Positions 43,775 through 54,500 of a stretch of 64,000 bases of DNA are shown piece after piece. The notes under the pieces are model-generated. The model was not told where the DNA came from. It was given only the letters and a program-made list of their open reading frames with translations, and searched no databases. The DNA is from Brucella intermedia LMG 3301. Lineage in GTDB: Bacteria; Pseudomonadota; Alphaproteobacteria; Rhizobiales; Rhizobiaceae. Within the stretch, counting starts at the first letter, position 1. Each line of letters opens with the position of its first letter. Position numbers and translations under genes: made by a program. Location of the stretch: positions 868,001-932,000 of the forward strand of contig NZ_ACQA01000002.1 of assembly GCF_000182645.1 (NCBI RefSeq), written 5' to 3'.

Positions 43775-45520
43775 CTAAGCAACCGCGCTGGACGGAAACA
43801 GTGCCTGCAAGGCATCGTATGATGCCAGAACCGTTTCCATTTGCGCGGTATGTCCTTTGACGAACGCATCCCCATAAATCGTTTCATCAGGATATTCGGT
43901 AATCAGCGTCAGCGGCACGGTGTGTCGATCATCCACACCGACAAGGCATGGGAAACCGTTGATAATGCGGAAACCCGTTTCACCGGCATGTTGCTCGAAA
44001 AGCCTGATCTGGGCGTTGTTATACGCAACCAGCCCGTCGATAGCCGCCAGATGCTTCGTTACCCGGTCTATCAGTTCCTCCGCTTGCCGCTCCCATGAAG
44101 CGTGATGACGGATGATGAGGAAAAAGCCCTTTGGCAGGGTCCACATGGCAAAAGAACGCGGCACATAACCCGATAGCGGGCGCGTCCATTCATGCGACGG
44201 ATAGCCGTGCAGATTGACATGCAGTTTTGCGCCTGTGAGCTTTTCCGCCTCAACGCGGATAGCCTTTTCGTAAAGCCCCTCGCCTTTGCGATACTCCAGA
44301 TCGTCACCGAGCGCCGTATAGCGGGCAGCATGATGCATATGATGCGGTTGCAAGGCGCAAAGCCGTTTGTGGATTTCGTATCCGTCGGGGTTTTCCTGCG
44401 GTGAAATCGTGAAATGGGCGCTTTCACGCGAGATCAGCCGGTTGGCCGCACGCAGTGCGCCGACGACACCCGTGGTCTCGTTGGCATGTTGACCTGCGCT
44501 GATCATCATCGCCGCGTCGCTGCCCTGGATATAGGTCGCGCGAACGCTCCGACCTGCACGGCTTTTTGCCTCAAAGGGCAGGCCACCTAGCGCGATAATC
44601 TCACGCTTGATCTGATCTGCGGAAAGTGGCGCCTGAGCCTCTCCCAGCACCTGTTCAGCGGTCACTGCATCAGCTGTGGCAAGCGGACGTGTTTCGACCC
44701 TGACTGAAGGAGCCGCATCGTGAAAGCGGACTTCCGGTACGATCTGGCCCGGTTGCAAACCACGATCCCCGACCGGACGGCCGGACTTTTTCTGGAAAAC
44801 TTCGAGCAGCGAGAAATAGATATCCTCGTGCATGGCTTCGGTGAGGCTGAGCCTTTCCTCATCGTAAGGCAGGCGGCGGTCGGTGATCGGTAGGCTGACT
44901 GCAATATTCAGTTCGTCAAAATAGGGTTCGCCATGCTTCCAGTCATGCGCGGCGATAGCCGAGATCGTATCGTGGAACAGCTTTTCGTATGATGTTTCAA
45001 AGCGTTCGCTATCAGTTCTGCCATGATGCGTGATGGACAGCCAGCCAGTCGGCGAAACCAGCGTTTCGCCGATGAAATCCTCGTGCACGCGGTTTGGAGC
45101 AAAAACCCGGTGGTTCTCGCTGTTACCATCGGCAAAAAGCAGATCAACTTCATAGTGAAAGTCGTCTTTCCCAGAAGCGGCGAAAGTGACATCCACCCCC
45201 GGCAGCAGCGCGGACAACGGATAAGTCTCCAGGAGAAAGCGGTTCTGCACGCAGGCGTCATGACGAGGATAGCGGATCGCAGCCGACCTCAGCGTGACGC
45301 TATCCACCTCTTCAAGAAAGAAGTGAAGGAGTGGTTTGTAGGCAGAACGGAATCGTGCCTCGACACCTGCTTCACGCAGCTTCATTTCGGCGGCAAAGCG
45401 GCTCGGCTGGTCGTCGAACAACCAGGCTTCCATCTTCGCGCCGCGCATTTCCGGTTTCATAAAACGTTCGACAAGCGCGTGAACGGTGCGGGGATAGGTT
45501 TTCTCAAAAAGCACGCTCAT
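43775..45520 (-). CDS. M14 family zinc carboxypeptidase
   Basis: 581-residue protein. The C-terminal half is an M14 peptidase domain: the HxxE zinc motif is His345/Glu348 in GQHANETTG, the third ligand lies in LHVNLHGYPSHEW, and the catalytic glutamate is probably in LITEYPDETIYG. The N-terminal ~300 residues match no domain I recognise and may shape substrate choice. No signal peptide, so it should cleave imported peptides or amides in the cytoplasm. Its ATG overlaps the stop of the permease gene (ATGA), so it is translationally coupled to a peptide ABC transporter and lies last in that operon. Confidence 0.87.
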   Translation of the reverse strand: MSVLFEKTYPRTVHALVERFMKPEMRGAKMEAWLFDDQPSRFAAEMKLREAGVEARFRSAYKPLLHFFLEEVDSVTLRSAAIRYPRHDACVQNRFLLETYPLSALLPGVDVTFAASGKDDFHYEVDLLFADGNSENHRVFAPNRVHEDFIGETLVSPTGWLSITHHGRTDSERFETSYEKLFHDTISAIAAHDWKHGEPYFDELNIAVSLPITDRRLPYDEERLSLTEAMHEDIYFSLLEVFQKKSGRPVGDRGLQPGQIVPEVRFHDAAPSVRVETRPLATADAVTAEQVLGEAQAPLSADQIKREIIALGGLPFEAKSRAGRSVRATYIQGSDAAMMISAGQHANETTGVVGALRAANRLISRESAHFTISPQENPDGYEIHKRLCALQPHHMHHAARYTALGDDLEYRKGEGLYEKAIRVEAEKLTGAKLHVNLHGYPSHEWTRPLSGYVPRSFAMWTLPKGFFLIIRHHASWERQAEELIDRVTKHLAAIDGLVAYNNAQIRLFEQHAGETGFRIINGFPCLVGVDDRHTVPLTLITEYPDETIYGDAFVKGHTAQMETVLASYDALQALFPSSAVA

Positions 45521-46371
45521 CGTGAAGTCCTGCCTGTTGGATCGAGGCTATCGCGCAGCCAGTCTCCAAGGAGATTGAGGCCTAGCACAGTGAACAGAAT
45601 GGCGAGACCCGGAAATATGCTCACCCACCAGGCGGTTTGGAGATAAGTACGCCCGTCGGCCAACATGCCGCCCCAACTCGGGATAGTCGGATCAACACCG
45701 AGGCCAAGGAAGGTCAAGCTCGATTCCAGCAGGATGTTGTTTGCGACATTGAGAGTCATGAGCACGATCACCGGACCGAGCAAGTTCGGTAGCAAGTGCT
45801 GGAAAATGATGCGCCAATCCTTCACGCCGATAGCGCGGGCCGACAGGATGAATTCCCGCTCGCGTAGCGATAGTACCGAGCCCCGCACAAGTCGCGCATA
45901 TTGCACACATTGCGAGACGATCAGCAGAATGATGGTGTTGAATAACCCGCCGCCCAGAATGGCCATGACCGTAATGGCGAGCAGGATAAACGGCATAGCC
46001 AACTGCACATCGACAAAGCGCATCAGCGCCATATCCCAGAAGCCGCGATAATAACCGGCGACAAGGCCCATGACCGTGCCGATGACAACGGAGCCGATCA
46101 CCGAAACAAAACCGACAAACAGCGAAACCTTGCCGCCGGTGACGACACGCGCCAGCACATCACGGCCCAGCGGATCGGTCCCGAAAATATGTGCCGGATT
46201 GACAAATGGCGGCGTCAGGCGCGCCAGAAGATCGATCTTGTTAGCGCCACCGGGAAAGAGATAGCCCGAGAAAACCACAGCCAGACAAATACAGCCGGTG
46301 AGCACGACACCGACGATGAACTCAAGGCTCGCAAAACGCGAAAACAGAACGGATGAAGTCTTGGTCGCCAT
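45517..46371 (-). CDS. Peptide-type ABC transporter permease (DppC-like)
   Basis: 284-residue inner-membrane subunit with six hydrophobic segments. GTDPLGRDVLARVVTGGKVS and the EAA-type loop (LLESSLTFLGLGVDPTIPSWGG) are diagnostic. Third transport gene of the MarR-headed operon; 5 bp after the DppB-like gene. Confidence 0.93.
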   Translation of the reverse strand: MATKTSSVLFSRFASLEFIVGVVLTGCICLAVVFSGYLFPGGANKIDLLARLTPPFVNPAHIFGTDPLGRDVLARVVTGGKVSLFVGFVSVIGSVVIGTVMGLVAGYYRGFWDMALMRFVDVQLAMPFILLAITVMAILGGGLFNTIILLIVSQCVQYARLVRGSVLSLREREFILSARAIGVKDWRIIFQHLLPNLLGPVIVLMTLNVANNILLESSLTFLGLGVDPTIPSWGGMLADGRTYLQTAWWVSIFPGLAILFTVLGLNLLGDWLRDSLDPTGRTSR

Positions 46372-46376
46372 CGGTC

Positions 46377-47300
46377 CTACTCCGTGCGAATACGCGGATC
46401 GACAAGCCCGTAGGCGATGTCCACGAGAAGATTGACGCCGATGATCAGCATGGAAAGGATCGCGATAGTGGCCTGCAGAACGGGATAATCGCGCCCTGCC
46501 ACGGCGTCAAAGGCGAGTGTGCCCATGCCTGGCCAGTTGAACACCCGCTCGACTACCACGATGCCGCCGAGAAGGCCGCCGAACTGAAGGCCGAGATAAG
46601 TGATCAGCGGGATCGCGCAATTGCGTAGCGCGTGCTTGTAGAGAACCTTGTTCTCGCTCAATCCCTTGGCCCGTGCCACCATGATATATTGCGATTGCAA
46701 CGTTTCCAGCATCGACGTGCGCACGAGACGGACATTCGTTGCCGTCAGGATGATACCCATTGTGAGCGCCGGCATGATGAAGCTCGCAACGCCGCTCATG
46801 CCGCTTGGCGGCAGCCACTGCAGTGAGATGCCGAAAAGCAGCACCAGCATGGTCGCCAGCCAGAAATTAGGAAAGGAAAGGCCCACCAGCGAGCAAATGC
46901 GGATCAACTGGTCGGCCCATTTTCCGCGGGACACGGCCGCCTTGATCCCAAGCGGGACGGAAATCACGATGGAAACGAACAGTGAAGCGAAAGCAAGCAT
47001 CAGCGTAGCAGGTAAGGCGCCAGCCACCAGCGTCGATACGGGTGTACCGCCGAGGAAACTGCGCCCCAGATCCATCGTGAACAGGCCCTTCAGGAACTGC
47101 CAGTATTGAACGAAGAACGGCTGGTTGAGACCAAGACCTTCGCGGATGCGTGCAAGATCGGCTTCGGTGATACTGCCCGCACCTTGCGTCAGCATCAATG
47201 CCGGATCGCCCGTCAGGCGGACCGCGAAAGCGACAAGCAGCGTCATCGCGACGAGCACAAATAACGCCTGCAAAATTCGTTTAATCAGAAATCCGGCCAC
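46377..47300 (-). CDS. Peptide-type ABC transporter permease (DppB-like)
   Basis: 307-residue inner-membrane subunit with six hydrophobic segments, IKRILQALFVLVAMTLLVAF at the start and VDPRIRTE at the end. The frame is open from 47336, but GTG 47300 has GGAGG seven bases upstream and matches the family N-terminus, so it is preferred. RVFNWPGMGTLAFDAVAGRD is the usual DppB periplasmic loop. Confidence 0.92.
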   Translation of the reverse strand: MAGFLIKRILQALFVLVAMTLLVAFAVRLTGDPALMLTQGAGSITEADLARIREGLGLNQPFFVQYWQFLKGLFTMDLGRSFLGGTPVSTLVAGALPATLMLAFASLFVSIVISVPLGIKAAVSRGKWADQLIRICSLVGLSFPNFWLATMLVLLFGISLQWLPPSGMSGVASFIMPALTMGIILTATNVRLVRTSMLETLQSQYIMVARAKGLSENKVLYKHALRNCAIPLITYLGLQFGGLLGGIVVVERVFNWPGMGTLAFDAVAGRDYPVLQATIAILSMLIIGVNLLVDIAYGLVDPRIRTE

Positions 47301-47364
47301 CAGTGCGCCTCCGCAATGCTGCGGCAAGCCGGACATATCCGGCTCGCCGTATTGTCATTCTTGC

Positions 47365-48894
47365 TTACTCAACGGTAACGTCCGTCAACCGCAGACGGCT
47401 GTCGGGAACCGGAACGAAGTTCTTCACGCGCTTGTTGACGCCGAAGATCGCCTTGAGGTTATAGAGCGGCATTTCGAGTGCGCGGTCGGCTGCGTAATGC
47501 GCGATTTCCTGCAGGAGCTTTTCACGCTCCCCACGGTCAAGAACCGAACGCTGTGCTTCGAGCATCTTGTCCAGCTTTTCGTCCTTGTCGTAGGGATTCC
47601 ACTTCTCGCCGGAATGATACATCGAATAGGCAGTGTTGTCGTAGTCGAAGGTCCAACCGCCCCAGGACTGCTGGAACATGGCACCCGTCTTGCCCTGCGG
47701 GATGATGTCGTTCAAAAGGACGTTGGTATCGTAAGGCTTGATGGTTGCGTTGATACCAACCATTTGCAGGAAACTCGCAACTGCCTGCGCCACTTCATTG
47801 AAGCTTGCCTCCTGCCCGCGCACATCGATCTGCACGGTTGCGCCGGGTTGAACGCCCGCTTCTTCGAGAAGCTTCTTCGCACCTTCCGGATCGTAAGGCA
47901 GCGGCTTCATATTCGGATCGAAGCCGAAGGATAACGAGCCCTGAAAGCTGGCAATCGCTTCCGCCTGACCTGCCAGAATGGACTGAATGATCGCATCGCG
48001 ATCCACCGCCATAATCAGCGCCTTGCGCACGCGTTCGTCTTTGGTGATGCCGTCAGCGGTATTGAAGCGCAAGGCATAAACCGTAGGCCCAGAAGCGGTG
48101 ACCAGCTCCAGTTTTGGGTCGCCCTGAATTGTCGGGATCATTCCAATTGGAATGGTTGGCGGGATAACCAGATCGACGCGACCGGCCTGAAGTTCGGCAA
48201 CGGCGGTCGAAGGCTCGGTTATGAAGCGATATTCGAGTTCCGAAAGCTTCGGCGCACCACCCCAATGGTCTGCGAAAGCCTCAAGCTTGATGTTTACCTT
48301 CGGCTCATATGAGACGAACTTGAACGGCCCGGTCCCCACCGGGTGCATATTGAAATAATCGTCGCCCTTTTCCTGAATGTACTTTGGCGGAACAATCATG
48401 CCGCCGTAACCGGCCAGCTTGGTGATAAGAACCGGATCGGGCGCCTTCAGATGAAAATCGACGGTTTTTTCGTCGATCACTTCCACCTTTTCGATTGCAA
48501 TATAGTTGGAACGCTGAGGACCTTTCGCTCCTTCATCGCCCAACAGACGCTCGAAGGTGAATTTGACGGCGTCCGCATTAAAAGGCTCACCGTTCTGGAA
48601 CTTGACGTTCTCGCGGAGATGGAAGCGAATGCGCTTGCCCTTGTCCAGTTCTTCCCACGAAGTCGCGAGTGCCGGGACAATCTTGAGGTCCGGTCCACGA
48701 TAGACAAGGCCATCGAAAATATTGGTGGCGACAGAAGCCCAATTGACGAGGAAAGTGTCGATCGGGTCCCAACTGCCCGGGTCCTGCGGGGACGAAATGG
48801 TGAGCTTTCCGGCAGCGAACGCCGGAGCAGATGCAAACACAGCCGTCGACAATGCGGAAGCCATGAAAACGGCTTTGAGTGTTTTCCTTATCAT
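47365..48894 (-). CDS. Peptide-type ABC transporter substrate-binding protein
   Basis: 509-residue family 5 binding protein with a Sec signal peptide of 27 residues (cut after APAFA). Family stretches include IRFHLRENVKFQNGEPFNAD, HPVGTGPFKFVSYEP and RKALIMAVDRDAI. The ligand is not evident. The operon ends in a carboxypeptidase and faces an oxoprolinase gene, so glutamyl or pyroglutamyl peptides are a reasonable guess. Confidence 0.92.
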   Translation of the reverse strand: MIRKTLKAVFMASALSTAVFASAPAFAAGKLTISSPQDPGSWDPIDTFLVNWASVATNIFDGLVYRGPDLKIVPALATSWEELDKGKRIRFHLRENVKFQNGEPFNADAVKFTFERLLGDEGAKGPQRSNYIAIEKVEVIDEKTVDFHLKAPDPVLITKLAGYGGMIVPPKYIQEKGDDYFNMHPVGTGPFKFVSYEPKVNIKLEAFADHWGGAPKLSELEYRFITEPSTAVAELQAGRVDLVIPPTIPIGMIPTIQGDPKLELVTASGPTVYALRFNTADGITKDERVRKALIMAVDRDAIIQSILAGQAEAIASFQGSLSFGFDPNMKPLPYDPEGAKKLLEEAGVQPGATVQIDVRGQEASFNEVAQAVASFLQMVGINATIKPYDTNVLLNDIIPQGKTGAMFQQSWGGWTFDYDNTAYSMYHSGEKWNPYDKDEKLDKMLEAQRSVLDRGEREKLLQEIAHYAADRALEMPLYNLKAIFGVNKRVKNFVPVPDSRLRLTDVTVE

Positions 48895-48930
48895 TGTTTT
48901 CCCCTTTGGGTTTCGTTAAGCTTTTATGGT

Positions 48931-50766
48931 TCAGGCAGTTTCAGCTACAAAATGCCCGGCTGCGACCTCGCGATGTTTATAAATCGCCGGTTTGTCGTCG
49001 ATCAGGCGGGTCGTGCTTGGAATTTCACCTTCCAGCGCAGGTCGCTTGGTCCGCGCAGTCGGATCGGCAATCGGCACAGCCGACAGAAGCCGCTTCGTGT
49101 AAGAATGTGATGGGGTTTCGAAAACCTGCTGGCGCGAACCAAGCTCCATGATCTGGCCGAGATAGAGAACCGCGACCCGATGGCTCATCTTCTCGACCAC
49201 CGCCATGTCATGACTGATGAAGAGATAGGCCAGATCGTGCTCTTTCTGCAGGTCCATGAACAGATTGATGACCTGCGCCTGAATGGAGACATCCAGCGCT
49301 GAAAGCGCTTCGTCGGCAATGATGAGCTTCGGCCTGGAAGCAAGCGCACGCGCAATGCAAACGCGTTGACGCTGACCGCCCGAAAACTCATGCGGATAGC
49401 GCCTGGCGTGTTCCGGGCCAAGACCGACACGCTCCAGCAACTCCGCAACGCGCGCATTGATCGCCTTGTCATTATCGAGAAGGCCATGCGTACGGATGGG
49501 TTCGGCAATGGAAAAGCCGATCGTCTTGCGTGGGTCGAGCGATGCGAACGGATCCTGAAAGATATATTGGACTTCACGGCGCATTGCATAGCGTTCGGCC
49601 GCGCTCATTGCCGAATATGCCTTGCCGTTGAAGCGAATATCCCCGGACAATGGTGTCTGAAGTTGCTGGATTGTGCGCCCTATGGTCGACTTGCCCGAAC
49701 CGGATTCACCAACCAGCGCCAGTGTCTCGCCCGGATAGATATCGAAGGCGACATTCGATACCGCGTTGCAGACATGCGTGATCTTGCCGAACAGGTTCTT
49801 CTTGATCGGGAAGCGCACATAGAGATCGTCAACAGAGAGGAGAGGCTTGCTATCGTAGCGCGCAGTGTCCTGATTGCGCTCCTCCCCTGCCACCACCGGC
49901 ACACCGTCGCGCATGGTCATGACCGGCATTCGCTTGGGAAAGGCTTCGCCCGTCATGCTGCCAAGTTTCGGCACCGCCGACAGCAGCGTTTTGGTATAGG
50001 CATGCTGCGGCTTTGAGAAAATCTGTCCGACTGGACCTTCCTCTACCTTTTTACCCTTCCACATCACGATGACATCGTCGGCCATTTCCGCCACCACACC
50101 CATGTCATGCGTGATGAAAATTACCGCCATTTCAAGCTCTTGCTGCAACTCCCTGATAATGTGCAGTATCTGGGCCTGAATGGTCACATCGAGAGCGGTC
50201 GTCGGCTCGTCGGCAATCAACAATTTCGGGCGGCAGGCGAGCGCCATGGCGATCATGACACGCTGACGCATACCGCCGGAGAGTTGGTGCGGATAGCGCT
50301 TCAACAGTCCTTCCGCATCCGGAAGCCGCACCATTTCGAGAAGTCGCTTGCCTTCTGCAAGCGCCGCCTGCTGGGTCATGCCCTCGTGCAGCATCAGAAC
50401 TTCGGATATCTGGTTGCCGATAGTGAAAACCGGGTTTAGCGAAGTCATCGGCTCCTGGAAGATCATGGCGATCTCCTTGCCGCGAATGCTTCGCATCGTC
50501 TTCTGGTCAGCCTTGAGCAGATCGCGCTCGCCCAACATAATTCGACCTGAGGGGAACTTCGCGCCGCTCATATCGGCAAGCCGCATGATGGAAAGCGACG
50601 TAATCGACTTGCCTGAACCGGATTCCCCCACCACAGCCAACGTCCGACCGGGATGGACCGAAAAGCTCAAATCGTCAACGACACGGCTTGCCCCAAATTC
50701 GACACTGAGGCCATCGACGGTCAGCAAAGGCTTTGAAACTGGCTCACTCAATTCGGTTCCGCTCAA
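48931..50766 (-). CDS. Double ATPase of a peptide-type ABC transporter (GsiA-like)
   Basis: 611-residue protein carrying two complete ATPase domains in one chain, a DppD-DppF fusion as in the glutathione importer GsiA. Each half has its own Walker A (GESGSGKSI, then GESGSGKST), signature ([32 protein letters not shown]) and Walker B ([24 protein letters not shown]). In the second Walker B the usual DEP is DEA, seen in some active members. Start is TTG 50766 with AGAGGG upstream, 12 bp after the MarR gene. Confidence 0.92.
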   Translation of the reverse strand: MSGTELSEPVSKPLLTVDGLSVEFGASRVVDDLSFSVHPGRTLAVVGESGSGKSITSLSIMRLADMSGAKFPSGRIMLGERDLLKADQKTMRSIRGKEIAMIFQEPMTSLNPVFTIGNQISEVLMLHEGMTQQAALAEGKRLLEMVRLPDAEGLLKRYPHQLSGGMRQRVMIAMALACRPKLLIADEPTTALDVTIQAQILHIIRELQQELEMAVIFITHDMGVVAEMADDVIVMWKGKKVEEGPVGQIFSKPQHAYTKTLLSAVPKLGSMTGEAFPKRMPVMTMRDGVPVVAGEERNQDTARYDSKPLLSVDDLYVRFPIKKNLFGKITHVCNAVSNVAFDIYPGETLALVGESGSGKSTIGRTIQQLQTPLSGDIRFNGKAYSAMSAAERYAMRREVQYIFQDPFASLDPRKTIGFSIAEPIRTHGLLDNDKAINARVAELLERVGLGPEHARRYPHEFSGGQRQRVCIARALASRPKLIIADEALSALDVSIQAQVINLFMDLQKEHDLAYLFISHDMAVVEKMSHRVAVLYLGQIMELGSRQQVFETPSHSYTKRLLSAVPIADPTARTKRPALEGEIPSTTRLIDDKPAIYKHREVAAGHFVAETA

Positions 50767-50778
50767 ACTCTGACCCTC

Positions 50779-51387
50779 TTAAAGTGTGATGGCAGACCGC
50801 GTGGCCTGATTGAATGCGCCGGACATGAATCGCAAAAGGGCCGCCACCTCCGAAAGCGTTTCTTCCGAAGGTCGTGCATTGGAAGTGGAATCGACCAGAA
50901 GACGCTCCCGAATCTGCGCATAACGCGCACAAGCTTCGGCCCCCTTGGCGGTGATCTTTACCGTTTTTTCCTTGGCAGCCTTGCCGGTGGTCAGCAAGCC
51001 GGCACTTTCAAGCTTGCGAATGGCATAAGTTGCAATGTGCGTGTCTTCAATATCGAGAACGAGGCAGATATCGGCCAGTTTCTTTTCGCGATCCCGATGG
51101 CGGATCGAGTGGAGAATAAGCACTTCGATAGGGGAAAGACCCGGCAATCCTGCCGCAGCCATGCAACGTACCATCCAACGGGAAAACGCATGAGACGCGA
51201 GAATAAGGCCATACTCGACCTCGGACATGCCGGGTGAACCGCCTTCAGCGAGATGGGCGGATGAAACGATGGGGCCAATCGAAGCAACAGGACGCAGATG
51301 CTTGGGCAGCGCAACTTCCTCGAAACTCGCTTCCCGAATCTCGGTGGAGAACGTCGCAGTTACTTCACCGTCCCTTTTCTTCCCCAT
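50779..51387 (-). CDS. MarR/winged-helix transcriptional regulator
   Basis: 202-residue regulator. A winged-helix core (about residues 65-150) contains LSPIEVLILHSIRHRDREK, LADICLVLDIEDTHIATYAIRKLE and TGKAAKEKTVKITAKG. It is first in the operon with the peptide ABC transporter and M14 peptidase and is divergent from the oxoprolinase gene. It therefore probably controls both from the 128-bp spacer, with its ligand being the substrate or a breakdown product. Confidence 0.88.
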   Translation of the reverse strand: MGKKRDGEVTATFSTEIREASFEEVALPKHLRPVASIGPIVSSAHLAEGGSPGMSEVEYGLILASHAFSRWMVRCMAAAGLPGLSPIEVLILHSIRHRDREKKLADICLVLDIEDTHIATYAIRKLESAGLLTTGKAAKEKTVKITAKGAEACARYAQIRERLLVDSTSNARPSEETLSEVAALLRFMSGAFNQATRSAITL

Positions 51388-51433
51388 TCTTGCTGCTCCC
51401 TCATTTATGTGTATTTTATGTCACCATCTTATC

Positions 51434-51485
51434 GACATTTTGTCAATAAAGTGGGACTATGAAATTCTGAAAAGATGTCAAAATG
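51434..51485. promoter_or_regulatory. Candidate MarR operator in the divergent promoter region
   Basis: GACATTTTGTC (51434-51444) is a short palindrome. A related half-site TGTCAAAATG (51477-51486) lies about four turns away. They sit between the divergent MarR and oxoprolinase starts, the expected place for autoregulation. Neither promoter can be placed with normal spacing by eye. Confidence 0.4.
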
Positions 51486-51515
51486 CACCAGTTGCATTGG
51501 ATGAGGGAGCCGATA

Positions 51516-54500
51516 ATGAGCGGAACGGGACGTGGAGTATGGGATTTCTGGATCGACCGCGGCGGCACATTTACCGACGTTATCGGGCGCGATCCACAGG
51601 GCCAGCTTCATGCGCGCAAGGTTCTCTCCGAAAACCCGTCTGCCTATAAGGATGCTGCCGTCCAGGGCATTCGCCTACATCTGAGCCTGAAAGCCGGCGA
51701 TCCGGTCCCCGCCGGAATCATCGGAGAAGTCCGTATGGGCACGACAGTCGCCACCAATGCGCTGCTGGAGCGCAAGGGCGAGCGGCTGGCGCTGGTGACC
51801 ACCAGAGGCTTTCGCGATGCGCTGCGCATCGGCTATCAGGAACGCAAGAACATCTTTGCAACCGAGATCATCAAGCCGGAGGCGCTCTACGAAAAGGTGA
51901 TCGAACTGAATGAGCGCGTACAGGCTGACGGGACAATTGAAACGGCGCTAGATCCCGCCGAAGCCGAAAGCGCACTGGTCGCACTGAAAGAACAGGGCTA
52001 CAAATCCATCGCCATCGCCCTCATGCATGCTTATAAGTTCCCCGCGCATGAGGCTGAAATTGCTCGCATTGCGCGCGACCTTGGCTTTGAGCAGGTCTCT
52101 GTCAGCCATGAAGTTTCGCCGCTGATCAAGCTGGTCGGACGGGGCGACACCACCGTCGTTGATGCATATCTGTCACCCGTTCTCCGCCGCTACGTTGCAC
52201 AGGTATCAAACGAACTGGATGTCGAGCGCACCGGCGCGCGCGTCATGTTCATGATGTCGTCGGGCGGCCTTACGGCGGCGGATCTCTTTCAGGGCAAGGA
52301 CGCCATCCTCTCCGGTCCGGCGGGCGGTGTCGTCGGTCTCGCCCGCACCGGCGAAACGGCCGGTTTCCCGAAAGTCATCGGCTTCGACATGGGCGGCACT
52401 TCTACAGACGTGGCCCATTTCGACGGCGAATATGAACGTGCTTTCGAGACGGAAGTGGCTGGTGTTCGTGTTCGCGCACCCATGATGCTGATCCACACGG
52501 TTGCCGCTGGCGGTGGCTCGATCCTGCATTACGACGCCGGGCGCTTCCGTGTCGGTCCGGATTCGGCAGGCGCCAACCCGGGCCCGGCCTGCTATCGTAA
52601 TGGCGGACCTCTCGCAGTCACCGACGCCAACGTCATGCTTGGCAAGCTGCTGCCGGAATTTTTCCCGGCGATCTTTGGCCCTGAACAGAACCAGCCTCTA
52701 GACGTTGAGCGGGTGCGCGAACTCTTCACCGCGCTCGCTGCCGAAATCGGTGACGGTCGTTCGCCTGAAGCAGTGGCGGACGGTTTTATCCGAATTGCGG
52801 TGGCCAATATGGTTGAGGCCATCAAGAAAATCTCAGTCCAGCGCGGATACGATGTGACGCGCTATGCCCTCAACTGCTTTGGTGGAGCTGGGGGCCAGCA
52901 TGCGTGTCTCGTGGCGGACGCGCTCGGCATGAAAAGTATCCTTCTTCATCCGATGTCGGGGCTCCTGTCAGCGTATGGCATGGGCCTTGCTGATATTCGC
53001 GCCACGCGCCAAAAAGCGCTTGGCGTCCCACTCGATATCGACGCTCCAAAAGCGTTGAAGGAGCTAGGCGAAGAACTTGCGCAGGAATGCGTTGCCGAAC
53101 TCACTATACAAGGCATCGAAGCAGATGCCATTGAACGACATCTGCGCGCTCACATCCGCTATGCAGGCACCGATACGGTCCTCTCCGTTGAAGCCACCTT
53201 CCCCGAAGAGGACAGCGCCGACCGTCTTCGCGCCGAGTTTGAAGCCGCGCATAAGCGCCGTTTCGGCTTCATTGCGGAAAACAAGGCTCTCGTTATCGAT
53301 GCTGTCGAAGTAGAAGCCGTTGGCGGCGGCGCGGGTGAAACCGAAAGCGCGCAATCACTTGAGAGCGATCTGGAAGCCGCAACAGCCGAGCGGACACGCT
53401 TCTTCTCGCAAGGCGAATTGCACGATGCGGGCGTTGTCTTGCGCGAACAGATGCAGCGCGGCCAGACTGTTACCGGCCCGGCGATCATTATCGAGAAGAA
53501 CCAGACAATCGTCATCGAAGACGGATGGCAGGCGCGTCTGAGCGCCCATGACCACGTGGTGCTGACACGTATCAAGGCGCTTCCCGCCCGTACGGCCATC
53601 GGCACTGAAGCCGATCCCGTCATGCTTGAGATTTTCAACAATCTCTTCATGTCCATCGCCGAACAGATGGGCGTGACGCTTCAGAACACTGCCTATTCGG
53701 TCAATATCAAGGAGCGTCTCGACTTCTCCTGCGCTGTTTTCGATGCTGCAGGCAATCTCGTTGCAAATGCGCCTCATATGCCGGTGCACCTGGGCTCCAT
53801 GGACGCATCGGTTGCCACCGCCATTCGCGAAAACAGCGAGATCAAGCCCGGTGATGTATTCCTCATCAACGCCCCATATAATGGCGGCACTCACCTTCCC
53901 GACCTCACCGTCTGCACGCCGGTCTTCGACGATGACAATCGTGTAATCCGGTTTTGGGTCGCAAGCCGTGGACATCACGCGGATATTGGCGGCATTTCGC
54001 CGGGATCCATGTCGCCGCTTGCGGTCAATATCGAGCAGGAAGGCGTCTATATCGACAATTTCAAGCTGGTGGCCCGGGGTACGTTCCGGGAAGATGCACT
54101 GGCTGATCTGTTGACCGGCGCAACCTATCCTGTCCGCAACCTGACCCAGAACGTCAACGATTTGAAGGCGCAGATAGCAGCCAACGAAAAGGGTGTTGCC
54201 GAGCTGAAAAAGATGATCGGGCTTTTCGGCGAGGATGTCGTGAAGGCTTACATGGGCCATGTTCAGGACAATGCTGCCGAGAGCGTGCGCCGAGTGCTGG
54301 ACAAGCTGCCGGATGGCCATTTCACCTATGAAATGGATCAGGGTTGCAAGATCGAAGTGCGAGTTACGATCGACAAGGAAAAGCGTGAAGCGACTGTCGA
54401 TTTCACTGGCACGTCCGAACAGCGTTCCGACAATTTCAACGCACCACAACCTGTTACCCGTGCGGCTGTGCTCTATGTGTTCCGCGTGCTGGTCGAAGGC